NCBI GenBank assembly: GCA_001839685.1
Contig: MLAK01001016.1
Location: 4,487 to 39,332, forward strand
Direction: 5' to 3'
From: Tritrichomonas foetus
Lineage: Eukaryota; Parabasalia; Tritrichomonadida; Tritrichomonadidae
DNA: 34,846 nt
Part shown: one piece after another, positions 8,796 through 19,000 of the stretch
How the letters are laid out: every line of letters begins with the position of its first letter
Numbering within the stretch: the stretch's first letter is position 1
Position numbers and translations under genes: made by a program
Notes under the pieces: generated by a model
Databases searched by the model: none
What the model saw: only the letters and a program-made list of their open reading frames with translations
What the model was told of the DNA's origin: nothing

Positions 8796-10769
8796 TTATT
8801 GTTTGGGTATTCTTCGAAGTACAGAAGTTGGCTGCTTTCGTGGTGGTGAATTCTCATTATCAATATTTTGACGGCGAATCCTAATCAAGTCACCACCAGT
8901 TTCGGGTGCAATCATCACTGATGTCTGTTTCATTTTACTGCCACCGGCTGCTGTCCTTCTTTCTTCTGCAACTTTCCTCAGTGCGCTCGATGTTGTTGGT
9001 CTAGTTTCGAGACCACCAGTGACTGCATCAGGAATGGTTGATGTCGCATGCGGATGAGGTGCTTGCTTGGCTCTCTTTCGTTCTTTCATTTCAGCTTTAC
9101 TTTCACCTTTCTGCTCGTCTTTTTGAGTATCTTTCAAATGATCTTTGGACTTGGATGTATCTTTTGCATCGGAGTGGAATGAATTATCATCACTGTTTTT
9201 CTTGGATTTCTTCTTTGGTTTCTTTAATGGCAAGGGAATTGATTCAGTTGGTCGTTTCAAAAATGATCCAGTTTCTTTGGAAGGCAAATGCGAATATTTT
9301 TTCGGGCTGGCTTCAGCGATACTCAGATTAACATTACTACCAACTGGATTGGAAGAACTAGAAGGCATGTTATTATTCGAATTTGATGCTTTAGCTAGTG
9401 GTGGAGTTTTTCTAAGTGCAGTAGATCTTTTATTTGTTTGTAAAGGTGGCTTACTCATTTTATTCTTATTAGAATTTGCTACACTATCATCATCACTCTC
9501 ATCGTATTTTGTTTTCTCAATTACAGGTGGTTTCCATTGAGCCTGCATTCCTCGTGCACTCCTTCTTGAAGGAAGGTTTCTCTCCACATTAAATAAATGA
9601 AGTGGTGATATTTTGATTTGCCTTTGTTGTTGAATATTACCAAATTTCTCCGTATGTTTCTCAGATTGTTGTTTATCAAACTGTTGTTTTTCAGATTGTG
9701 ATTTCTCAGATGAATTTTTAGGTGAGTTTAGATTTTTGGATTCTTTGTTTAAACTGCTCTGTGATTGAGAGTGATTTACAGCTCTCTTTAAGTAGTTATA
9801 CTTATTGAATTGAAGTCCACTGAATGAACAATTTCTTTTATCACCATCGCTATTTGAAATTGTGCATTCAACGACTTTTCCAAAAAATGAATCAACTTTT
9901 TTCATACTCACCATTTTAATCGATGTTGATTCTGTTGGGAGCGTTGGTGGATTTGGAAGGAACCACGAATGCGCCATGGCTTGTCCTATCGTTAACCGCT
10001 TTTTCGGATCAACGCAAAGTAATCCTTTTATTAAATCTTTGCATTTTGCACTGACGTAGTCAGGAATTATGTATTCTCCTTTTTTAATCTGCTCAAAAAG
10101 TTGTGCCTGATTCCGTTTGGTCCAAGGGAGCTGGCCGGTCACCATTGCAAATAATATGACTCCGCAACTCCACATGTCGTTTGTTTTTCCGTTATAGGGG
10201 GCGCCGCTGATACATTCTGGTGAAGCGTAGCAAGGTGAGCCACATGGAGTGGTCACCAAGCCGTTTTTATCGACAAATTTTGATAACCCGAAATCGCTGA
10301 TTTTTAGATGGCCAAACTGGTCAAGTAAAATATTCTCTGGCTTTAGATCGCGATGTGAGACGTTTATTCGATGAATGTATCGGATTGTATCGAAAATTTG
10401 ATATATCAGATTTTTTGCTTCATTTTCGGTAAGCTTCTTTCGGTCGACGATATATTGAAAAAGCTCGCCATTTGGGCAAAACTCCATAACAATATAAAAA
10501 TTATTGACATCTTGCAAAATATCGACAAGCTGGACAACACCGGGGTGGTGCATTTGCTGATTGATTCTGATTTCGATTTCGAACCGCTCCTCAAGGTTGT
10601 TTGCAGCTAGACGATTCTTGGGAACGATTTTGCATGCATAATACTTCTGCTCGGATTGGAGGTAGGCAAGCCTGACGATAGAAAAAGCGCCATCACCGAT
10701 GACACCTCTCAAGAGATATGGTCCAATTTGGTTGGGTGAGCGGACTTCGGGTGAAAAATTTTGATTCAT
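8796..10769 (-). CDS. CAMK/CAMKL-type Ser/Thr protein kinase with long disordered tail, 657 aa
   Basis: Kinase domain at about residues 18-271: glycine loop GDGAFS (25-30, third glycine replaced by Ser), ACK lysine K47, HRDLKPEN (H139, D141, K143, N146), DFG (159-161), activation loop TTPCGSPCYASPE (T174, S183-E185), and the final HSWF. All catalytic residues are present. A motif KKVDSFF (290-296) after the domain is matched by KKVNEFL in the kinase at 28485-30311, so the two are probably paralogues. The tail (about 310-657) is Ser/Asn/Lys/Gln-rich with a QSEKQQFDKQQSEK stretch and a KKPKKKSKK basic cluster (possible nuclear signal, inference). The ATG at 10769 is 15 codons before the domain and has TCAAAA upstream. 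Substrate unknown. Confidence 0.93.
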   Translation of the reverse strand: MNQNFSPEVRSPNQIGPYLLRGVIGDGAFSIVRLAYLQSEQKYYACKIVPKNRLAANNLEERFEIEIRINQQMHHPGVVQLVDILQDVNNFYIVMEFCPNGELFQYIVDRKKLTENEAKNLIYQIFDTIRYIHRINVSHRDLKPENILLDQFGHLKISDFGLSKFVDKNGLVTTPCGSPCYASPECISGAPYNGKTNDMWSCGVILFAMVTGQLPWTKRNQAQLFEQIKKGEYIIPDYVSAKCKDLIKGLLCVDPKKRLTIGQAMAHSWFLPNPPTLPTESTSIKMVSMKKVDSFFGKVVECTISNSDGDKRNCSFSGLQFNKYNYLKRAVNHSQSQSSLNKESKNLNSPKNSSEKSQSEKQQFDKQQSEKHTEKFGNIQQQRQIKISPLHLFNVERNLPSRRSARGMQAQWKPPVIEKTKYDESDDDSVANSNKNKMSKPPLQTNKRSTALRKTPPLAKASNSNNNMPSSSSNPVGSNVNLSIAEASPKKYSHLPSKETGSFLKRPTESIPLPLKKPKKKSKKNSDDNSFHSDAKDTSKSKDHLKDTQKDEQKGESKAEMKERKRAKQAPHPHATSTIPDAVTGGLETRPTTSSALRKVAEERRTAAGGSKMKQTSVMIAPETGGDLIRIRRQNIDNENSPPRKQPTSVLRRIPKQ

Positions 10770-11169
10770 GTTTTTTTTTATTTTGATGGAATATCTTGAT
10801 TTCTTTCTTTCGAAATTTAACGGTCTCTAATATACAATTCTATTTTATACAGCGTATCGTAACTTTTTGAATAATTCATTTTGTTAAACCAACTTTTTCA
10901 ATTGTTTATGCAATATTTTATTCTTTCATTATAATGAAACTTTTTGAATTTGATAAACAAATTTAACTATTATCTGGGGAAAGCCAAATCATAAAGATAG
11001 ATCACCCAAAGAAACAAATAAAGATGGAATATGGTTTGGAAGATACTGTAGTTTGAGATTGTGCATTAATTGTGATTATAGAGAAAAATGTACTCCAAGA
11101 TAAGATTCGTTGAAAATTTCTATTCAAGAATCATTTTTTCCGTTTCAGATGTAAAAGAAGGAAAAAAAA
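10770..11169. other. Intergenic DNA between kinase and tRNA genes
   Basis: AT-rich sequence holding the promoter region of the minus-strand kinase on the left and the tRNA terminator on the right. A 72-codon frame at 11088-11306 runs across the tRNA and is not a gene. Confidence 0.5.
11162..11169 (-). terminator. RNA polymerase III terminator of the tRNA gene
   Basis: Eight consecutive A on the plus strand, so eight T on the transcribed strand, directly after the discriminator base of the tRNA. This is the normal Pol III stop signal. Confidence 0.9.
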
Positions 11170-11241
11170 TGTCCCAGAGCGGAATCGAACCGCTGTCTGA
11201 TCCGTGTCAAGGATCTATTCTAACCATTATACTACTGGGAC
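11170..11241 (-). tRNA. tRNA-Val (anticodon GAC)
   Basis: The minus strand folds as a full cloverleaf. The acceptor stem GTCCCAG pairs with CTGGGAC. The D arm is GTAT-AATGGTTA-GAAT with one weak pair. The anticodon stem GATCC/GGATC encloses loop TTGACAC, giving anticodon GAC (reads GUC/GUU, valine). The variable loop is AGAC. The T arm AGCGG/CCGCT encloses TTCGATT. Discriminator base A (from 11170) fits valine and argues against aspartate, which uses G73. The internal A box (TAGTATAATGG) and B box (GGTTCGATTCC) are clear. CCA is not encoded, as usual for eukaryotes. No intron. GAC is uncommon for eukaryotic valine, which normally uses AAC. Confidence 0.95.
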
Positions 11242-11702
11242 TTCGTTTTGAGAAAATCTTAAAAGTATTCATGCTAAACTTGGAAAATCATTTTGATCTA
11301 CAATGAGTCAAACATGGTTATCTTTGTCCCAATATGAACTTTCGTTGGAATTTTACAATTTAGGACAATTATTGAAAGCATCATAAATACAAATCATTGA
11401 AAAAAATTACAGATTCCCTAACAAAAATTGGATTCATCAAATTTCAATATTTTTCATCGATATAAATTCACAGAATTTCTGATTTTCAATACTTTTCACT
11501 TCACTAATAATTTTTTTTGGCCTTTATGAGATATTCTTGTTTCCTTTCTCTTGTTGTATCATAACTTTCTCCAAATTATTTTCTTCTCAAAGCACTCAAA
11601 CTTTACTCATTCAAATATTCAAAACTATGCAAATTTCTATAAGTTAACTAAAATATTTTAAATTGCTTTGAGAACTCTCTCAAATTTACAATCATATTAT
11701 TT
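11242..11702. other. Intergenic DNA upstream of the Gln/Asn-rich gene
   Basis: AT-rich, with nothing recognised apart from a TCATATTATTT motif directly before the ATG at 11703. That motif resembles the trichomonad initiator (TCA, pyrimidine, A/T). Confidence 0.5.
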
Positions 11703-12455
11703 ATGATCTTTCATAATTTCTCAGGAAAGCCATCTCCCTCCCCAATTTCACAAGATGGGTCCATCAATGGAATTCCTGGAATGTCATCAATTCACCAAAT
11801 CCCACTCAATTCGATTGGTCAATCAAATTTTCCACATTACGACTCGAACAGCCTCTTCCTTCCAACCCCGATCATCCAAGGGTACCAGCCAAGCCAGGGC
11901 CAGCCTCGCGTCAGCCAAGCGGCAGCACAGGCCAAAGAATCTCCGCCATTAAATGGAAATCAATTCGACCATCAACAAAACCTCCAAAATTACTCCCCGA
12001 ACTATTCGCACGCCTATTTACAAGACAATAGCACAACCAAGAGTATAAAAAATAACAATAAAGTAGGGCATCAGCCAAATACGCATTTAAATAATTTCAG
12101 TGGATATTTGGCTGATCTTCCAAATGTCGAACTTCAACAACAACAGACACTTTCATCGACAACATTTCCAGCACTCGAGATATCATTGCCAAGTTATGAC
12201 TACCAAACTTCGAAAACTGTTTTTATTCCATTTGACGGAAGATTGTGTGATAACGGGCGGTTTCTATCGTTAGATTTGGCAATGCAATTCATTGCTCAGC
12301 ATTGTCTTCAAAACCATGGAGTGTTTAATCGGAACTTAGCAAAGACATATTTGAAGATTGCACAAATATATAACCCAATGCTGGGCGCTTATTCAATTGG
12401 GAGTGCAATTTCCAAGCATGATTTTGACTCGGCATTCAGAAGAGTCAATATTTGA
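11703..12455 (+). CDS. Unrecognised Gln/Asn/Pro-rich protein, 250 aa
   Basis: Not assigned to a family. The first two thirds (about 1-160) are low-complexity and probably disordered, rich in Ser, Pro, Asn and Gln. The last 90 residues or so look folded: EISLPSYDYQTSKTVFIPF, then FLSLDLAMQFIAQHC, then NLAKTYLKIAQIYNPMLGAY, a helical block with hydrophobic spacing. Codon use and GC content in the first half are richer than the flanks, which supports real coding. The ATG is preceded by TCATATTATTT, and no upstream in-frame ATG was favoured. A disordered arm plus a small helical module is common in adaptor or regulatory proteins, but no function can be assigned. Confidence 0.7.
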   Translation: MIFHNFSGKPSPSPISQDGSINGIPGMSSIHQIPLNSIGQSNFPHYDSNSLFLPTPIIQGYQPSQGQPRVSQAAAQAKESPPLNGNQFDHQQNLQNYSPNYSHAYLQDNSTTKSIKNNNKVGHQPNTHLNNFSGYLADLPNVELQQQQTLSSTTFPALEISLPSYDYQTSKTVFIPFDGRLCDNGRFLSLDLAMQFIAQHCLQNHGVFNRNLAKTYLKIAQIYNPMLGAYSIGSAISKHDFDSAFRRVNI

Positions 12456-13086
12456 ATAGAATAAATTATTGAAAAGTGGTAAGTGATCTTCAGAAATGTT
12501 GAACGAAAATTGTATGGAGTTTTGAATTTTTGTGATATTGTATAAAAAACCGGAATGATGTTATGAAAAAATTCAGAATGATATTTCTTCATAAAATGAG
12601 CTGTAGATGCAGTCAAAGGTTAAAGGTGAAGAAACTGATGCATTGAATTGAATTTATGGTTACACAATATAGATAAAATGATAAATTTCTCAGATATTAT
12701 CATATTTATTTTTTTCAATGATTTATTAAATAATATCATTTCTATTTTTAACACTTAAGATCTTTTCCATTTTCTTATTGTTCTTTTATAAAGCTTTTAA
12801 TATTTTTAGAGGAAATAACTCCATTTCTATAAATCGTTGAATAAATTCGAAATTTACTAAATAGTTACATATAACTATTTTATAATGTGTTCACAGAATC
12901 ATATCGTAAATTGTAAAATAAAAAAAATAAAAAGTTATTTTATATTGATATTTAATAACAAAATTCGTGAATGAAACATAAAGAGAGATGAAAATATTTA
13001 AGTGAGCATGAATGTATATCTGTTAATATATTTATAAATATATATACATATTGAGATAATGATATATAATTGGCATTAACACAGAT
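12456..13086. other. Intergenic DNA between convergent genes
   Basis: Very AT-rich 3' regions of the Gln/Asn-rich gene (+) and the Tra1-like gene (-). No RNA gene or repeat family was seen. A 75-codon minus-strand frame overlapping the gene end (12389-12616) lacks any protein-like pattern. Confidence 0.5.
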
Positions 13087-16000
13087 TTAAATCCATGAAA
13101 AACCTGATGGCTGTGCTTCGAACACATTTACTGCAGTATCAATCAAATTATTAATAACACAAATAGGAAACGGTTCATCAAAAGTATCGGTTTCATCGTC
13201 GGCATGAGTCGCAATTTTATCCAATCTTCGAATGGTTTGTTCAATTTTTGATACTGCTCTTTGTTCGTCTGGATGAAGAACTTTGAGGTATATTCTCAAA
13301 GTTTCTGCATTCTTTTGTAACGAGTCAATAATTGTAAGCCATGTTGTTGTGAATGAACCATGGAATAAATAATCTGGTAGAGTTTCTTTTATTCCACTTG
13401 TGATTGGAATTTGTTCAATTGCTGTTCGTTGGTTTAAGAAATCAGGAATAACAAGTCTTTGCCCATCACCAGAAATCATCATTGTTGGAATCAGAGAGAG
13501 TGGTGGTGAGTTAAGCAAAAATCGAATCGAGCAATATAAAGCAAGGTGTGATGCAAAACTCTGTCGTGTGAATAAAAAATCAATTAATGATCCTTTTGCA
13601 ATTGTTGTATAAAACTTTTGGAAAGTATCTACAGGTAAATCCGTAACTTTCCTTTCTCTGTAACATTGTGGTGAATCATCATGATCACCACAGTTCTCAC
13701 GTTGTCTGTAAAGGCGGATTGCCATATGATTATCATGTGCAATTTGTTGAAGTCCAATTAATGGATAATGTGTAACAAGTATGATGTGATTTGATACTGG
13801 GAAACTTTGTGGATAAAAAACAAAAGATGAACGTGTTTTAGAACTCATGTGCTTATCAAATAACTTCGAAATTCCAAACATGAATAAAGATTCACGAATT
13901 TGGAATCGATAAATATAAGGAGAAACAGCGGCAAATTTCTTGGATTCACCTGTAACTGTTGTCAATTTCACATTCGCTTCGCATGTTCCATCAGCACGAA
14001 TGGAAATGGCGGTAATTGGTTGACTAACAGTTGGGAACTTGAATCCAAGGAAAGTATGAACATCTGGAATAGGCTGCGATGCTTTAAATACTACAGGATG
14101 AGAATCACAATATTTTGCAACCTCTTCCAATGAACCATTAAAGAATTCTTGGAGTTCTTTTGGCATTGGCATTGGTTTTGAAGTTGCAAGTGATTGACAC
14201 AAGAATTGATGTGCCTGAATTGATCGCATATAATGCTGAAGATCAACATCACATTTCCTGAGCCAGTGGAAGCCTGCTTCAAATTCATAAAGCTGTCTTC
14301 TTTCTTTTACATTTTTCATGCTTTTAAGGATTTCAATGAAATATGGGTCGGGATTTGGTGTTCGAATGATCATCATGAACCAAATTGGATGTGCCCTGAA
14401 TATTTCGAGTAAGAAATCTTTGGTTGGTTGTTTCACATATGTAACCAAAAGTGAAAGCCATTTTATCCAGTGTCCTTTCAGATCATCAGATATATCTTTA
14501 ACAAGCATTGCTGAAGAAAATGCTTTTTGGTAAGATTGCTCAAGTCGAACTAGACCAAGTGATAATGCAATTAAAAATGAAGCTCGATCACTTTTGGCGT
14601 TGACAAGTTCCTTTTGTATTCGATGGAAAACCATATTAGCATCAATTGTTATTGTATAATGGGTAAGGATTGAAACGAGAAGGCCGAGCCATTGCTTATT
14701 GGCTTGTGCAACAGCATTCATCTGTTGTTGTTGTTGCTGCTGAACTTGTTGTTGAACTTGCTGCTGAACTTGAAGTTGATGTTGCTGTGAGTGTGCATGT
14801 TGTGCAAGGGAATTTTGAACTTGCTGGGAAACTTGGGGAGAAACTTGTGGTTGAATATTTGGAGACATTGAAGACAATGTTGTAATCGAAGACATTGCTT
14901 GAGTCAAATTTTGCTGAAGTGGCGTTGGTGGTCCAGAAATTCCAGAAATATTTAATGAATTTGGAAGTGCTGCAGAAGGTGGAATTACGGGTGAAGGTGT
15001 TGTTGGAATCGAGGTAATTACATTCATCACATATGGATCTCGAAGTTGTTCAAAATATCTGTATTGCAGAGATTGAGGAATTGTTGAAATTTGGTGTTTG
15101 GAAATGAAATAAGCAACTCTTGGTAATGTATCAGGGGTAATTTTGAATGACTTAGCATTATCTTTAGAAAGAGATACGTCAAATTGTTTTAATGCACCAC
15201 GCGCGAATCCAGATTTCATTAAAAGAACGGCAACTTGGTTTTTATTTCTCCGTGTAACTTCTTGAAGAAGTGTTTGATAAGTTGGATTACTTGCAAACTG
15301 TGAATGTTGAAGTAATGAAAGCCTCCAAGTGTAATTAGAAATGTTAGCAGTTTGTTTATCAATTGCTTTTAATGTAATACTTGTCCAAAGTTTCAAGGCA
15401 TCCTGTGGATTCAATGCTTGTTGTTGGAACTGACGAGAAACATGAAGACCATCTAATACAGAGACTCGAAACAATAAGGGAAGATAAACAGGAGAGAAAA
15501 ATGAAGTGAGAACATTAGATGGATTATAATTTTGTAAAAATGGCAACACTGGATTTTCACTACCAGTAATCATTTCATATGGAATTGGTGAACAAGCTAG
15601 TGATAAGTTTATTTCACATGATTTTAAGAATTGAAGACCATAAAAATATGAATCTTCATGATTCCACATTGCTTGTAAATAATGTGATTTAGCATGAGAA
15701 AAGTTTGATAATTGATGGAATGATGCAGCTGTTCGAAATTCTTTGAAATTCACCTTTAAAATACCAAGGGCGTCATCATAAAAGTTTCTGCTTTCAAGAT
15801 AATTGATAGCAGAATTCGGTGATTGTAAAGGCAAAGGTGTCTTTCCACCAAAAAGTGGGAAAACTGTGGCAAAACACTCGGAAAGTGAAGAATTAGGAAA
15901 TAAAGCTGAAAAGAATTCAGCAAATTGATTTATTTCAGGACTGTCATGCAAAATTGATGTTGATGCAAGCGCTGTAATAATTATTTCTTTAATTTGTTTC

Positions 16001-19000
16001 TGTGTGAAGAATTTTACAAAATGAGTCATGCATGAAGGTAAAAGCAGTTTCGCAAAATAATATGGCTGCACTTCTTGTATAATTTCATTCCATGGTGCCC
16101 TCCAGCATGCTTCAAAAAGTGTTTGTGGTTCTGAAGGTAGTTGACATTCCAAAGATGAATTTAATTGTGAAGCTTCGTGGTTGTTTTCAGTTGAGTCTGA
16201 ATTTGTTCGTGAAAATATGTTTGATGTAGTTGCAAAAGCAGTTCTTGTTGCTGGACATTTTGAAGCAAATCTCTTAAGAGTTTCAGTTGTTGCCAATTTC
16301 CGAATATATTCTTCTACAGTGTAATGCAATGGTTGCTTCAAAACAAGAAATTCGGAAATAATTTGAGTATCTGTTTTTGGTTTAAATATATCAAGATATA
16401 AAGATATTGTTGCCAACATTTTTGAATCTGATGCGCTTTCAGAAATCCATTGACAAATTGTGGAAAATGGTGTTTTAAGAGGATCAGAATATGTGTTTAA
16501 TTTTTTTAATATTTTATGAATTTCACTTATTAAAAAATCAGAGAATTTTTTACCAGATACTTCAATGCATGATGACATTGCTCGTTGATAACAACTTTGT
16601 AGCTCTTTTGAAGTAGTTAAGTTGAAAATAACATTCGGTAAAAGCGTTTGTGGACAGAAAAGTGGTTTATCATTCAGTAGAACGCGAGCCATTGAAGAAA
16701 ATAATAAAGCTATTGTTTTCAATTTAGAATTTGTCGCTGTTGGTTCTTGTGCAGCAATTTCACTCATTTTTGTACGGATTGAGTCAATGATTTTCAGGTC
16801 CACTTTACCAACATTCACTTTAGGAACAATTTCTTCATAGGCCCCTGGTAAATGAACTCCAATTAAATGAAAACTATCACTAAGTTTGGCAAGAAGAAGC
16901 ATTGTACAAAAGCTTAATTCTTCGAAAGCACGATCATAAATATAATATGGTTCTTTGAGCTTTTTAAGGATTACTGGCATTAAAAACAAAAATTGCTTTT
17001 CAGCTGGTTGCCCAACTGAATAGAGATTTGCAAAAATGTGTGAAATAGCGTAATGTGAAACTCTCCGATCATTTCCAACAGTATCAAAAGAGTGAAGACT
17101 TTTAAAAGCATTAGTTGATGGCTTAGAACAATATGAAGTCGCTGAAAGGATCTCAAAAAGTCTGTCAAAGGACTTTGGGAGGTCTATTTCTATTGACCGG
17201 TGCTGTAAAAATTTTAAAATGTGAAAAAATCGAGAAACTGTATGGCATTCATCAAATGTAATAATATTATTGCATATTCCCACAGCCATCATTGATGAAT
17301 CAATTCCTAAAACACGATTATCAGCAAGATCATCCAAAATGATTAATTTTCCGTTTTGTTCTTTGTCATTTTCTTCCTCATTTTCCTTATTTTCAAATTC
17401 ATTATTTTTCTCGTTGTTAGTTTCAATATTTAAGTTTTTGGCGTTATTTTCTTGATTGTTTTCTTCATTATTTGGGATTTTTCTGGTTCCAATTATTGTG
17501 GCGTAATAATGAAGAAGGAAGCTTGGAAGCATTGGAGAAAGAGGAAAATCTTTAAATCCGATATGAATACTTTCTTGCATATCTTCAGGGAAGTATTCGC
17601 TTCTTCCACTGATTAATTGCATGCAAAATAGTTTTTGTGTAGCTTGACTGACAACATAAGATTGATGTAAGCTGTTATATATAAAGTTTCGCTCTTCTTT
17701 AGTGAAATTATCTTTTATATAAATTCCAAATTTATGAATGAATGTATTATGTGCAAATAAACGTGGTTCACTCAGAAAAAATGGAATAAGCTCTTCAACA
17801 AATAACTGTGCAGATTTCACACTGTTTGCTGGAAAACATATTTTTATAAAAGGATTAAAAATAGATGGCTTGTAAATGATATGGTTTTCAGAATCCTTTG
17901 AAAAAACAGGAATCAATTTCTTAAGAATATGAAAAACTTCTGTAAACGTTTCGGTTGTACATGATGGATCGGATGTTATTGATTCAAAAACAGATAATCC
18001 GATTGATATTACAAAATCATGTTCGGTAGATGGAAGTTTTGAGAAATATTCTAAAATTTCTTCAATGTTTATTTTTTCGATACATAATTTTCGAAAATCA
18101 GATGAATTATGCTTTAAAAGATGTGCAAATAAATAAAAAGCATCCATATTCCATTGCTTTTTTAGACTTTGTATAAACATTGAGGCTAGCTGTGACGGAT
18201 ATCTTTCTGCAACTAAATGAAGGGGAAGTTTTATTTGGGATGGTTTGGAATGAATAAGAACAGTAGCTTCAAAAATATGTGGTATAGCATAAGATAAATC
18301 ATATGCAGTTGTTGCTTGAAGGATTTCAAAAATTTTCGTTCCAACAAGTTGAATACCTTGTTGAGCATTTGGTTGATGGAGATTATGTGCTAATTTTCTG
18401 AGTGTTGTGTTTAACCATTGAACAACTTGTTCTTGCTTAATGTTTTGCCCATTATTTGTTAAAACAATTTTCAAGAGTTCTAAATCATTTGGTGAAGGTA
18501 CTCCTGCATTAGGATGAAGAAAAATAGGTGAGAAAAGTGATGAACAATCATTAGGTAAATTTGGTTTTCTTTTCTTTGTCAATTGCCGAAGGAAATAAGC
18601 ATAAAAGTGTTTAAATTTATCACTACGTAAATGAATTAAAATTTTTTCCCAAAGCGATTGGGAAACTGGCAAGCTTGGAAAAGCTGCTAAATAATAAGCA
18701 ATTGTTTTTATTGTGAATTTAGCATTGAAATATTCATTTAAATTAGGATCACCTGTTGCTGTTGCATTTACAAGCCTTACGGCTTCTTGGAGCAAATTGG
18801 GTGGTGTGAATTTGGAGAATAGTTCAATTAATTCTGTAATTTTCCCCGGTGTATCATCGGCGATAACGTCATCGAAAGGTTTATAAAAGATGAAAGCTGC
18901 AAGGTTTCGTTGATTCTTGTTGCTGATAATTAAAGGAAGTTGATTTAATATTTGTTTTCTATTATCTGCAATTGTTTGTCGGAGCATTTTCGTTAATTCA

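Noticed and set aside
9145..9540. 131-codon plus-strand frame inside the second kinase gene
   Set aside because: It is antisense to the low-complexity tail of a solid kinase gene and has only composition-driven openness.
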